Source: Flavilitoribacter nigricans DSM 23189 = NBRC 102662
GTDB lineage: Bacteria > Bacteroidota > Bacteroidia > Chitinophagales > Saprospiraceae
NCBI RefSeq assembly: GCF_002646595.1
Contig: NZ_PDUD01000035.1
Coordinates: 97,705 to 161,704 of the forward strand
Direction: 5' to 3'
Length of the DNA: 64,000 nt
Below the pieces are notes generated by a model, which saw only the letters and a list, made by a program, of their open reading frames with translations, ran no database searches and was not told the DNA's origin. The position numbers and the translations under genes were made by a program. Below, piece after piece: positions 34,373 to 43,404 of the stretch (the stretch's first letter is position 1; each line of letters starts with the position of its first letter).

Positions 34373-34729
34373 ATGAGAAGAATAATGCTACTGCTGATCT
34401 GCTATGGTTACGTAGGGATCGGAATGCTCTTTTCTCAGGAAAAAGTGAGGCCGGCTATTGATTTTATTGATCCGGAGGATGTCCTGGAAAGCAGGCCCCG
34501 TCCAGATAATTACATTGACCTACCGGCCGGTACGATCATAGCGAGAGATACCGCTAAGATCACTCCGATGGTCAACGGTCAAAAAATGTCTTATACGAAT
34601 TTCGAGCAAACCTATGTTTCTGTACCGGACTCCATACCGGGATTTCGGATCGATTCCATCAAGGTCAAAAAAGTGGACCTGGAAGACCGGGTCATCATTT
34701 ATTGTACGCATGAAAAAGTGGTAGAGTAA
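34373..34729 (+). CDS. Small exported protein, unknown
   Basis: 118 residues with a signal peptide (MLLLICYGYVGIGMLFSQ) and a mature part without cysteine clusters or known motifs (PAIDFIDPEDVLES, VPDSIPGFRIDSIKVKK). The ATG at 34373 was chosen over a longer frame, because it starts the signal peptide. It is followed by a strong terminator and is probably cotranscribed with the BNR lipoprotein. Confidence 0.6.
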   Translation: MRRIMLLLICYGYVGIGMLFSQEKVRPAIDFIDPEDVLESRPRPDNYIDLPAGTIIARDTAKITPMVNGQKMSYTNFEQTYVSVPDSIPGFRIDSIKVKKVDLEDRVIIYCTHEKVVE

Positions 34730-34735
34730 GGATCG

Positions 34736-34784
34736 GACAGCGCGTGGTGCAACATCTAGGGGTTGCCCACGCGCTGTCGGTTTA
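34736..34784 (+). terminator. Long-stem hairpin after the small exported protein
   Basis: GACAGCGCGTGG (34736-34747) pairs perfectly with CCACGCGCTGTC (34767-34778); inside it GCAAC pairs with GTTGC. A short T-rich stretch follows. Confidence 0.65.
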
Positions 34785-34960
34785 TAGGGGCCACCGGGCG
34801 TTCCCATGTGCCCACTTAATGATAAAAATCACCCTATACCTCATCAAAGATCATCTTTTCTCCGTTGGGAAACCTGCAACTTGTCACTGCAGTTCATAAG
34901 CAGAATCACTGGAATTGTTTCGGTAAAATGCCGAAATTATAACACTCAAAGACAAGAGCC

Positions 34961-35806
34961 ATGAAATACATACTCGTTCCCACCGATTTCTCTCCAACCG
35001 CAAAGAATGCCTATAACTTTGCCCTGGAAGTAGCCCAGGCACGGGAATTGCCGATCCGCCTGGTCCATTGTTTCCTGCCGGATGTCGATCCTGCTTTCCC
35101 GTATCTGGGAGTGAACTCCAAAGAGTTTCTGGACGCCAAGCAGGAACTGATCGAAAAATTTAAACAGCACACCCTCGCGCCGCACGACGGCGGGGTGATG
35201 ACCCGGGTAGAAGTGGAAACGGACGTCCGGCCGGGTTATCCAACCGAGGAGATCGTGAAATTATCCCGGGAGGAAGACGTGGCCCTCATCGTGATGGGCG
35301 CTACCGGCGAACACGGGCTGGCGGGGCAGTTGTTCGGCTCCGTATCCACCCATATTTCCCGCAAGGCCCACTGTCCGGTGCTGCTGGTGCCCAACGGCGC
35401 TCATTTCGCGGGCTTCAAGCATATTCTTTTTGCCAGTAGCTACGAGGCGGTTCACGAAAATGTACTGAAGCATCTGAAGGACTTTGCGATGCTGTTCGGT
35501 TCTTCCGTCCACTTCGTCCACGTGCGCGAACCGAACGATTCTACCGATTACCAGGAAGTGGAAGAAAAGATCTTCGATTTCTTCTTCGGGGAAGAGGACC
35601 CGGTCTTTGCTTTCAGTATGGATATGGTACACGCCGAGGACGCCGTCAACGGACTTAATAATTACGCCAAGCAGAGGGCGATCGACCTGGCGGTCATGGT
35701 ATCCCCGCGACGTAGCTTTTGGGAGAATATCCTGCATAAAAGTAAAACCAAAGCGATGGCTTTGAATACCACTATTCCGATGCTGGTCTACCACGCTGAC
35801 GAATAG
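34961..35806 (+). CDS. Tandem-domain universal stress protein
   Basis: 281 residues made of two UspA folds. Domain 1 starts ILVPTDFSPTAKNAYNFAL and has the full ATP-binding signature GATGEHGLAGQLFGSVS then HCPVLLVP. Domain 2 (from about 150, HILFASSYEAVHENV) lacks the glycine-rich loop and ends TTIPMLVYH, so only the first half should bind nucleotide. It is a single gene with a terminator behind it. Such tandem UspA proteins are typical of Bacteroidota. Confidence 0.92.
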   Translation: MKYILVPTDFSPTAKNAYNFALEVAQARELPIRLVHCFLPDVDPAFPYLGVNSKEFLDAKQELIEKFKQHTLAPHDGGVMTRVEVETDVRPGYPTEEIVKLSREEDVALIVMGATGEHGLAGQLFGSVSTHISRKAHCPVLLVPNGAHFAGFKHILFASSYEAVHENVLKHLKDFAMLFGSSVHFVHVREPNDSTDYQEVEEKIFDFFFGEEDPVFAFSMDMVHAEDAVNGLNNYAKQRAIDLAVMVSPRRSFWENILHKSKTKAMALNTTIPMLVYHADE

Positions 35807-35828
35807 TCGGGTTATGACGCAAATGAGA

Positions 35829-35860
35829 AGAGCGGGTGGTCCACGTGACTCACCCGCTCT
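35829..35860. terminator. Terminator between convergent uspA and subtilase genes
   Basis: AGAGCGGGTG (35829-35838) pairs with CACCCGCTCT (35851-35860); CGTTATTTAG follows. Confidence 0.65.
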
Positions 35861-35906
35861 CGTTATTTAGCTTATTGTAGCCGGATTACTATCCGAAATA
35901 TAGCCA

Positions 35907-37415
35907 TCAGTTCACCGCCTGTGCTGCATCGATGAGGCCCCAGCCAAATTCGCTGTTGCGACTGGGATAGAACTGGGAGGCGTTCTTCATCCGGTTGAGT
36001 ACCTGATTGCGGCTCTGTCCGGGATTGGTGGCCCAAACCAGCGCCGCAATGCCTGCCGTAGTGGCCGTCGCTGCTGAAGACCCGCCTACGTAGGCCGGCG
36101 TATTGCCGCTGGGGGCCAGGGTAAGGCTGGTACGCGAGTTATCGCTGGAGCGCTGCATCACCGCTACAAAATCCACTTCGCTGCCCGAATGACAGGTATT
36201 GCAACGGCTCAGCGAGCTACCGTCCCTGACGCCGGTCACGGCTACCGTTTCGGCCATGTTGGCGGGGAAGATCACCCCGTACCAGCTGGTCCATGACAAA
36301 GAAGTGCCGGCTGCGGCAAAGATCAGTTTACCGCGATTGTAGGCGTAATAAATCCCGTCCGCTACCGTATCGCTCCAGAAAACATCCCCGATAGACATAC
36401 TGATGATCTTCACGCCACTGTCTTTGCCGGCAATGACCAGCGCATCTTTCACCCCGTCTTTTTCGCTGCCGCCATTTACGACTACATCGCCGGTTCCGCG
36501 GATGGCCAGGAGGTTACAATTGTAGGCAACGCCGACCGTTGCGCCGCCGCTACCCCGGGGAGCCGCGATCAGACCGGCCATCTGGGTGCCGTGGCCACAC
36601 TGATCGTCCGGACCGTCCGGGCTGGCCCACCACCACCAGGAACTGACGTAGGTGCCCTTGCGGGAAATGGTGCGCCCCTGAGACTGGCCGGAATTGAAGG
36701 CACTGCCCAGTTTAGACTGATTGGGAGAGGTGCCCGTATCGATCAGCGCCACTTTAATGCCGGCTCCGGTCGAAGTATTCCAGGCCGCCGGGATATTGGC
36801 GTTATAAAAGTTCCAGGGAACTTTCACATTGGGACTGACGGTGGTGTAATCGGCGGTCGGGATACTGCTGGCGGGCACTACATCACAGCCGCTGTCACTG
36901 CGCCGGGCTATTTCTTCGGGCTGGTAATTGGCTGGCTCAAGGTAGCGCACTTCCGGCAAAGCGCGCAGACGGGCAATCGCGGTCCGGTCACTGAGTTTCA
37001 GCAACAGGATCGGAAGGTCCTGATCCTCCTGCAGCAGGATATCGTTGCGACTAACTCCCGGCAGGCCGGAAAGGGCCGTTCGGATGATGTTTTCCCGGGC
37101 CTGTTTCCAGTTCTGATTTTGGAGATTGATCTCGTGGATCCGTTCTTTGATGTTCTCGAATCCGGCTGGCTGGTAACCGATAGAAATGGTAGAATCACTT
37201 TGCACTACAGCGCTCCAGAGCAGCTGCTCCTCGGCCTGGCCCCAACGGAATACACTTTGTTGGCGGATAATCTCCTGCTCCACTTTTTCGTTGATCTCCT
37301 GACGACTCAGTGGCTCCTGATCGGGATCAGGCTGGGAGATCTGCAGATCTTCTTTAGCGCAGGACGCCAGGATGCACCCCGCTAGTAAGGCGATTAGGAC
37401 ATTTTTCAATTTCAT
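35907..37415 (-). CDS. Subtilisin-like serine protease (S8), lipoprotein
   Basis: 502 residues. The lipobox ILASC places the lipidated Cys at 19. A propeptide-like region (to about 190) precedes the S8 domain with catalytic D226 (VALIDTGTS), H275 (GHGTQMAGL) and S447 (VGGSSAATATT). Two features differ from textbook subtilases: the active-site serine motif is GSSAATA instead of GTSMATP, and the oxyanion-hole asparagine (AAAGN) is a threonine, AAAGTSLSW. The mature domain ends with GWGLIDAAQAV, the usual S8 end. It is a single minus-strand gene with a -7 box at 37452. Confidence 0.88.
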   Translation of the reverse strand: MKLKNVLIALLAGCILASCAKEDLQISQPDPDQEPLSRQEINEKVEQEIIRQQSVFRWGQAEEQLLWSAVVQSDSTISIGYQPAGFENIKERIHEINLQNQNWKQARENIIRTALSGLPGVSRNDILLQEDQDLPILLLKLSDRTAIARLRALPEVRYLEPANYQPEEIARRSDSGCDVVPASSIPTADYTTVSPNVKVPWNFYNANIPAAWNTSTGAGIKVALIDTGTSPNQSKLGSAFNSGQSQGRTISRKGTYVSSWWWWASPDGPDDQCGHGTQMAGLIAAPRGSGGATVGVAYNCNLLAIRGTGDVVVNGGSEKDGVKDALVIAGKDSGVKIISMSIGDVFWSDTVADGIYYAYNRGKLIFAAAGTSLSWTSWYGVIFPANMAETVAVTGVRDGSSLSRCNTCHSGSEVDFVAVMQRSSDNSRTSLTLAPSGNTPAYVGGSSAATATTAGIAALVWATNPGQSRNQVLNRMKNASQFYPSRNSEFGWGLIDAAQAVN

Positions 37416-37451
37416 ACTAGTTGCTATTGTTTGATTGGAATATTGTTTGGA

Positions 37452-37460
37452 CTAAATATA
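37452..37460 (-). promoter_or_regulatory. -7 box of the subtilase gene
   Basis: On the minus strand TATATTTAG lies 37 nt before the ATG at 37415. No TTG at the proper distance is visible. Confidence 0.4.
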
Positions 37461-37781
37461 GTTATATGAAATTAAAAATTAATTTGAATGATGATTTAAA
37501 ATTTTTGTATCAGTTTGATGGATGGTGATCCCGGGCTGAAAGAGATGATTTTGGCGTTCAGATCCGCTGCGATCTTTCCTCCCGTCTCCCTCATTTTGGA
37601 CCTGATATTCCTTGGCAAATTCCCGCGTCCCGGCCGGAAACCGGTTTATGAGGAATAAATGCGATTTTTTACCGGAAATTTGAAACAATGAACCCGTTTT
37701 GCCGATTGACTTTAACAGGGACCGCTCAAATGGCCAAATGCCCAGTATCCACGGGGACTTTGGCAAAAAATAGGGGCGAGG

Positions 37782-37814
37782 TTGGGTGAGAATCACCCAA
37801 AGAATTAACTTTAG
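37782..37814 (+). promoter_or_regulatory. Promoter of the OmpA/TSP3 gene with inverted repeat
   Basis: TTG (37782-37784), 21-nt spacer, TAACTTTAG (37806-37814). The spacer is filled by the perfect inverted repeat TTGGGTGA-GAA-TCACCCAA (37782-37800), which begins on the -33 box. This is the position of an operator; the binding protein is unknown. Confidence 0.5.
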
Positions 37815-37864
37815 CAAAAATTTTTATTCCAAAAACTAGAAAATCCCAAAAACACAAGGATCCT

Positions 37865-39400
37865 ATGAGAAAAATCATTTTCCTATTGGTTTGCGTAGGT
37901 CTGGGCCTTCAATTGTCCGGACAGGAAATGCAAAAAGAGAAAGTAAGCTCAAGCGCCATCAGCGCAAAATTGCTCTTCATCGATTACGGAACGCCGAATG
38001 ATCTGGATGACCTCAAGGTAACCAATGGTCTGGAGATCGGATTCCTCTACAATTTCAACCGGTTCATCGGGATCGGTGTACCCTTGAAAGTTGGCGTGGC
38101 GAATGTTTTTGAAGACATCAATAACCGCAACATTATCAGTGTGGATGGTGTTTTGCGACTGCAATATCAGGCCGCTGAGGAAAGTCCGGTGATCCCCTAT
38201 ATATTCGGCGGTGTCGGGTATGTGTCGGAAGTCAGCAATCAAAACAATATGCAGATCCCGCTCGGAGCCGGTCTCAATATTCGCCTGGGACAAAATTCCT
38301 ACGGAAATATCCAGGGGGAATACCGGATGTCCGATCTCGAAAACCGCAACAACCTGCAACTGGGTGTCGGTTATGTGTATAAATTCGGTAAAATGGACCG
38401 GGATCGGGACGGAATTGCCGACAATGAAGATGATTGTCCCGATATTGCCGGGGTCGCATCGGCCAATGGTTGTCCGGATGCCGACGGTGACGGTATCGTC
38501 GACCTCCAGGATCATTGCCCGCAGGTGCCGGGTATTCCGGAACTGAGTGGCTGCCCGGACCGGGACGGTGACGGGGTTGCGGATGACGATGACCAGTGCC
38601 CGGATGAACCCGGAACGGTGGACGGCTGTCCGGATAGCGACGAAGACGGTGTGGCCGATAAATCCGACGATTGCCCCGAAGTACCCGGTGTGGCCGAACT
38701 GAACGGTTGCCCGGACCGGGATGGCGACGGTATTAAAGATGCTGAAGACAAGTGCCCGGACGAAGCCGGAACGGCGGCCACCAACGGCTGCCCGGATCGC
38801 GACGGCGATGGCATTATTGATGCTGAAGACGAATGTCCGGACGAAGCCGGAACGGCACGTACCCGCGGCTGTCCGGATCGCGATGGCGACGGGGTAGCCG
38901 ATGCCGATGACCGCTGCCCGGATGTGGAAGGCCCGTATTCCGGTTGCCCGGATACCGACGGCGACGGTTTGATGGACGCCGATGACAGTTGCCCGGATAC
39001 GCCGGGACTGATCACCAATAAAGGTTGCCCCGAAATTGCCGAAGAGGTAAAAGAGGTACTGGAGTTCGCCATGCGGGCGGTACAGTTCCAGACGGGTAAG
39101 TCTACCTTATTGCCGGCATCCTTCCAGGTACTGGATCAGATCGTGGACATCATGGGGCAGTATCCGGATTACAGTATGTCCATCAACGGGCATACCGATA
39201 GTGTGGGAGATGAGTCCTCCAACCAGTTGCTGTCGGAGGAACGAGCTAAAGCCTGTTACGCTTATCTCATTAGTAAAGGCATCAGCCCCAGCCGGCTGAG
39301 TTTCCAGGGATTCGGAGAGAGTTCGCCCATTGCGGACAACAACCGCTCCCGGGGCCGTATGTTGAATCGTCGGGTAGAATTTAATTTGTATATACCATAG
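37865..39400 (+). CDS. OmpA-family protein with thrombospondin type 3 repeats
   Basis: 511 residues: signal peptide (ending LQLSGQ), an N-terminal eight-stranded barrel (about 25-175), a run of calcium-binding TSP3 repeats (about 177-385; the DxDxDGxxDxxDxCP pattern recurs about nine times with the cysteines in place) and a C-terminal OmpA domain (NGHTDSVGDESSNQLLSEER, FGESSPIADN) that should bind peptidoglycan. It links outer membrane and cell wall and is a standard abundant protein in Bacteroidota. The antisense strand of the repeat region gives a long spurious frame. Confidence 0.93.
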   Translation: MRKIIFLLVCVGLGLQLSGQEMQKEKVSSSAISAKLLFIDYGTPNDLDDLKVTNGLEIGFLYNFNRFIGIGVPLKVGVANVFEDINNRNIISVDGVLRLQYQAAEESPVIPYIFGGVGYVSEVSNQNNMQIPLGAGLNIRLGQNSYGNIQGEYRMSDLENRNNLQLGVGYVYKFGKMDRDRDGIADNEDDCPDIAGVASANGCPDADGDGIVDLQDHCPQVPGIPELSGCPDRDGDGVADDDDQCPDEPGTVDGCPDSDEDGVADKSDDCPEVPGVAELNGCPDRDGDGIKDAEDKCPDEAGTAATNGCPDRDGDGIIDAEDECPDEAGTARTRGCPDRDGDGVADADDRCPDVEGPYSGCPDTDGDGLMDADDSCPDTPGLITNKGCPEIAEEVKEVLEFAMRAVQFQTGKSTLLPASFQVLDQIVDIMGQYPDYSMSINGHTDSVGDESSNQLLSEERAKACYAYLISKGISPSRLSFQGFGESSPIADNNRSRGRMLNRRVEFNLYIP

Positions 39401-39403
39401 CGT

Positions 39404-39931
39404 GTGAGGATAGAAAGGCTGGAAGAATTCAAATTAAGCGGGACAGTCCGGGCCAAGATCGCGGCCCTGCTGAAGGAGGGTTTTGGTGTATATCCGGAGG
39501 GACGGACGTTTTATAAACAATTGCCGGATTTCCGTTATCTGGCCTGGGACGGCGAAGATCTGCTCGGGCATCTGGCGGCCGAATTCCGGATCATTAACGT
39601 TGGCGGCACCCTTTTGCCGATCTTTGGGGTAGCGGATCTCTGCGTAACCCCTTCCCGGCAGCAGGAGCGCATTGCGACCCAAATGCTGCGGGAGCTGGAA
39701 GCACTGGCCCGTTCGTCCAACGTAGAGTTTATTCTGCTGACCGGCTCGGAACCCAATGTGTATAAAGGAATGGGGTTCGACCGGTTGGAGCGCTCCTGCC
39801 GGTGGTTGTTAATGAATAACCTCAGCACCCTGGGGGTGATCCGTCGCTCGGTAAATAATATTATGATCAAATGCCTGGGAGATCGAACCTGGCCGGAAGG
39901 CGAGATCGATTTCCTCGGCCATATTTTTTAA
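39404..39931 (+). CDS. GNAT-family N-acetyltransferase
   Basis: 175 residues of GNAT fold. LLPIFGVADLCVTPSRQQERIATQML contains the acetyl-CoA pyrophosphate-binding region (the usual Q/RxxGxG/A appears as RQQERIA), followed by FILLTGSEPNVYKGMGF, the C-terminal core. The start is a GTG three bases after the ompA stop; no ATG fits. It is followed by the M20 gene after 12 bp, so the three lie in one transcription unit. The acceptor is unknown. Confidence 0.7.
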   Translation: MRIERLEEFKLSGTVRAKIAALLKEGFGVYPEGRTFYKQLPDFRYLAWDGEDLLGHLAAEFRIINVGGTLLPIFGVADLCVTPSRQQERIATQMLRELEALARSSNVEFILLTGSEPNVYKGMGFDRLERSCRWLLMNNLSTLGVIRRSVNNIMIKCLGDRTWPEGEIDFLGHIF

Positions 39932-39943
39932 AATTAGCAATTC

Positions 39944-41335
39944 ATGGAGAAAGCACAGGCTTATATCAGTGCAAACAAAGAACGTTTTTTAGAAGAACTC
40001 TTCAACCTCTTAAGAATCCCTTCCATTAGTGCCGACCCGGCTTACAAGGATGATGTCAAACGCACCGCCGAGGCGGTAGCCGAAAACCTGCGTCAGTCCG
40101 GAGCGGATGATGTAGAAGTTATTCCAACCGCCGGTCATCCGATCGTTTTCGGCCAGAAGATCATCGATCCGTCCCTGCCTACGATCCTGGTGTACGGACA
40201 CTACGATGTACAACCGCCCGATCCGCTGGAACTCTGGGAATCCGGACCCTTCGATCCGGTGGTGAAAAAGACCAAGGCCCACCCCCAGGGAGCTATCTAC
40301 GCCCGGGGTTCCTGTGACGATAAGGGACAGATGTTTATGCACGTCAAGGCATTTGAAGCCATGGCGGCTACGGACTCACTGGCCTGTAATGTGAAGTTCA
40401 TGATCGAGGGAGAGGAAGAAGTCGGTTCCGATCACCTGGGAGCTTTCTGCCGGGAGCACAAGGACAAACTGACGGCCGATGTGATCCTGATCTCCGATAC
40501 CTCCATTATCGCCAATGATACGCCTTCGATCACGACCGGATTGCGGGGACTGAGTTACGTTGAGGTAGAAGTGACCGGTCCGAATCGGGACCTGCACTCG
40601 GGCGTTTACGGCGGTGCCGTAGCCAACCCGGTCAATGTACTCTGTGAGATGATCGCCTCCATGATGGACGAAAATTACCACATTACGGTTCCCGGATTTT
40701 ACGATGATGTGGAAGAATTGAGTGAAGCAGACCGGGAAGAACTGAATAAAGCACCTTTCAACCTGGGGCACTACCAGAAAGATCTGGGCATCCGCACCGT
40801 ACGGGGCGAAGTAGGGTATACCACCCTGGAACGCACGTCTATCCGTCCGACGCTCGATGTGAACGGCATCTGGGGAGGATACATCGGAGAAGGTGCCAAA
40901 ACGGTCCTGCCCTCCAAGGCTTTCGCCAAGATCAGCATGCGTTTGGTACCGCACCAGCAACCCGACAAGATCACGGAATTATTTACCAAATATTTCCGCC
41001 GGATCGCTCCGCCATCGGTAAAGGTGGAAGTCCGGCCCCACCACGGTGGCGAACCGGTAGTGACCCCAACGGATACCCCCGAATACCAGGCCGCCCACAA
41101 AGCCATGCAAAAAACCTTCGGTAAGGACCCCATCCCCAAGCGAGAAGGTGGTAGTATTCCGATCGTTGCCCTGTTTGAGGAAGTACTGGGCGTTAAATCC
41201 GTACTCATGGGATTCGGACTGGATTCGGACGCCATCCATTCGCCCAATGAGCACTACGGCCTGTTCAATTTCTACAAAGGCATCGAAACTATACCGTACT
41301 ACCATCATTACTACGCTGAAATGAAGAAAAGCTAA
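39944..41335 (+). CDS. M20-family dipeptidase
   Basis: 463 residues. Metal ligands and catalytic acids are visible: YGHYDVQPPDP (H, D), GSCDDKGQ (D bridging the two zinc ions), EGEEEVGS (catalytic E and ligand E) and the C-terminal DAIHSPNEHYGL (H). A dimerisation domain sits in the middle (VEVTGPNRDLHSGVYGG). Size and motifs match the cytosolic dipeptidase/carnosinase-like branch. There is no signal peptide, in contrast to the exported M20 enzyme that follows. Confidence 0.93.
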   Translation: MEKAQAYISANKERFLEELFNLLRIPSISADPAYKDDVKRTAEAVAENLRQSGADDVEVIPTAGHPIVFGQKIIDPSLPTILVYGHYDVQPPDPLELWESGPFDPVVKKTKAHPQGAIYARGSCDDKGQMFMHVKAFEAMAATDSLACNVKFMIEGEEEVGSDHLGAFCREHKDKLTADVILISDTSIIANDTPSITTGLRGLSYVEVEVTGPNRDLHSGVYGGAVANPVNVLCEMIASMMDENYHITVPGFYDDVEELSEADREELNKAPFNLGHYQKDLGIRTVRGEVGYTTLERTSIRPTLDVNGIWGGYIGEGAKTVLPSKAFAKISMRLVPHQQPDKITELFTKYFRRIAPPSVKVEVRPHHGGEPVVTPTDTPEYQAAHKAMQKTFGKDPIPKREGGSIPIVALFEEVLGVKSVLMGFGLDSDAIHSPNEHYGLFNFYKGIETIPYYHHYYAEMKKS

Positions 41336-41403
41336 CGGTATCGTCACCGGCTACCCGGTAGCCGGTGACCCTCAACCATAAACATTTTTTAATCAAAAGA
41401 GCT

Positions 41404-42732
41404 ATGAGAATAGTAACACTACTTATGCTGCTCCTGGCGGGGCTTACCAGTTCATTGGCCCAGCCCGGTCATTACACCAAAGTGGCTAAGGCGGCCGATG
41501 CCATCGACGATAAAGTGGTCGAATGGCGTCATCATCTCCACCAAAACCCGGAACTGAGCAACCGGGAATTCAAAACTGCGGAATACATTACCAAGCACCT
41601 GAAATCACTGGGTATCAAAGTGGAGACGGGAGTAGCCCATACGGGAGTAGTGGGGGTTCTCAAAGGGGGGAAGCCCGGGCCGGTCGTGGCCCTGCGCGCG
41701 GATATGGACGGCTTACCGGTCACCGAGCGCGTAGATGTGCCCTACGCCTCCAAAGTGCAATCCACCTATCTGGGTAAGGAAACGGGGGTCATGCACGCCT
41801 GCGGACACGATACGCACGTAGCCATGCTGATGGGCGCCGCGGAGATCCTGGCCGGTATGCAAAAGGATATTCCCGGTACCGTCGTATTCCTGTTCCAACC
41901 TGCTGAAGAAGGGGCACCTCCGGGTGAGGAAGGCGGCGCCAAGCTGATGGTCGAAGAAGGGGTGTTGACCAAACACAAAGTGGACGCTGCTTTCGGCCTG
42001 CACATCAACTCCGGAACGGAAGTGGGTAAAGTCCGCTACAAACCCGGTGGATCCATGGCGGCCGTCAATCGGTTCGTTGTCAAGGTAAAAGGCGCGCAGA
42101 CCCACGGTTCTGCTCCCTGGGGCGGTATTGATCCCATTACGGTATCCGCCCAGATCATTCAGGGCCTGCAGATGATCATCAGTCGCCAGACCGAACTCAC
42201 GAAAGAACCGGCCGTCATCAGTATCGGTAAGATCACCGGCGGGGTGCGCAGTAACATCATTCCCGAAGAAGTGGAAATGATCGGGACCATCCGGACCCTG
42301 GATCGCGACATGCAGAAAGAGATCCACGAACGTATCGTCCGTACGGCCACCAATATTGCCGAATCCGCGGGTGCCACCGCCGAAGTGACGATCGAAGAGG
42401 GATACCCGGTGACCTACAATGATCCGGTACTTACCTCCGAAATGCTGCCCACCATCGCGGCTACTGCCGGCAGTGACAATGTAATCCTTTCCAAAGCCAT
42501 CACGGGGGCGGAAGACTTTTCTTTCTTTGCCGAAAAGGTACCTGGGCTTTTCCTGTTTGTCGGCGGCATGCCTAAAGGACAGGACCCGGCAACGGCCCCT
42601 CCGCACCACACTCCGGATTTCTTTATTGACGACAGCGGTATGAAGACCGGTGTAAAACTGTATACCAATTTGGCGCTGGATTACCTCAGCCAGAAAGGGA
42701 AAGGACAAAAAGGCGAGGCGGGATCGCGCTAA
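41404..42732 (+). CDS. Exported M20D amidohydrolase (hippurate hydrolase-like)
   Basis: 442 residues with a signal peptide ending TSSLAQ. The M20D motifs are present: HHLHQNPELS, RADMDGLPV, MHACGHDTHVAMLMG (Cys and His ligands), QPAEEGAPPGEEGGA and the C-terminal HHTPDFFID. The family removes N-acyl groups from amino acids or cleaves amino acid conjugates; export suggests scavenging from outside or from the periplasm. The reading frame opens earlier at a GTG (41365), but 41404 starts the signal peptide. A strong terminator follows. Confidence 0.92.
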   Translation: MRIVTLLMLLLAGLTSSLAQPGHYTKVAKAADAIDDKVVEWRHHLHQNPELSNREFKTAEYITKHLKSLGIKVETGVAHTGVVGVLKGGKPGPVVALRADMDGLPVTERVDVPYASKVQSTYLGKETGVMHACGHDTHVAMLMGAAEILAGMQKDIPGTVVFLFQPAEEGAPPGEEGGAKLMVEEGVLTKHKVDAAFGLHINSGTEVGKVRYKPGGSMAAVNRFVVKVKGAQTHGSAPWGGIDPITVSAQIIQGLQMIISRQTELTKEPAVISIGKITGGVRSNIIPEEVEMIGTIRTLDRDMQKEIHERIVRTATNIAESAGATAEVTIEEGYPVTYNDPVLTSEMLPTIAATAGSDNVILSKAITGAEDFSFFAEKVPGLFLFVGGMPKGQDPATAPPHHTPDFFIDDSGMKTGVKLYTNLALDYLSQKGKGQKGEAGSR

Positions 42733-42762
42733 GCGGAACCAAGCGCCAGTACAACTCCTGAA

Positions 42763-42807
42763 GGCAGGATTAGCTTTCCATAAGTGAGCTAATCCTGCCG
42801 AATTTTT
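42763..42807 (+). terminator. Strong terminator after the exported M20D gene
   Basis: GGCAGGATTAGCT (42763-42775) pairs perfectly with AGCTAATCCTGCC (42787-42799), followed by GAATTTTT. Confidence 0.9.
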
Positions 42808-42884
42808 CATCCCTGGGAGTGATCTATTTTCAGGGACTACTATGATAAATTTCATCGCTCCCTGCCGGGAAATGGCCTACTTTG

Positions 42885-43250
42885 ATGGAGTACCAAATCA
42901 TCAACAGTATGGCTACCCTGCACAAAGATCCCGTCGAGATTTTATGGGATCGCCTCCACGAACTGCCCAGACACAGAATGTACGCCCTGCTCATTCTGGG
43001 ACTCTTATTGCTCGCCGGCCTGTCGTACTACTCGGTCGACCTGATCCGCAACGAACGCTTTTTCGTATTCTTTTTTGCCGGGAAAGTGACCGGTACCGTT
43101 CTGGCCATTGCCTCCGTACTCTGGTCTTCGGTAAATACGATCCTGCTGGTAAAGGACTCCCGTGGCGCCAATTTACAGGATGCTTTCTGGATCCTGATCA
43201 GTGCCATTCCGGTCATTTTTGTGTTGTTTATGAGCTATGTGATGGGATAG
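42885..43250 (+). CDS. Membrane protein of unknown function
   Basis: 121 residues with three hydrophobic segments (about 33-50, 58-82 and 98-118). A possible alternative start lies at 42909. I recognise no family. It follows the terminator of the M20 unit and precedes a repeat-rich region. Confidence 0.6.
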   Translation: MEYQIINSMATLHKDPVEILWDRLHELPRHRMYALLILGLLLLAGLSYYSVDLIRNERFFVFFFAGKVTGTVLAIASVLWSSVNTILLVKDSRGANLQDAFWILISAIPVIFVLFMSYVMG

Positions 43251-43404
43251 AATTGGGTAAGCGTATTCGTTTTGAATAGCACCTGGATTAAAGCTCCTGA
43301 ATTCCGGGCATAAGGTGAATGGGAAGTTTTACGGTCCATTGATTTCAATGTAATGGACGCGGATATTTGTGTATCTCAAATTGCCCAAACCATTACGCCG
43401 TGGT

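Noticed and set aside
37479..37817. 112-codon minus-strand frame upstream of the OmpA gene
   Set aside because: Covers the OmpA promoter and its inverted repeat; composition and sequence do not look coding.
38512..39072. 186-codon frame antisense to the TSP3 repeats
   Set aside because: A shadow of the repetitive DxDxDG coding sequence (SGQPxSxxxPSPS pattern); no independent features.
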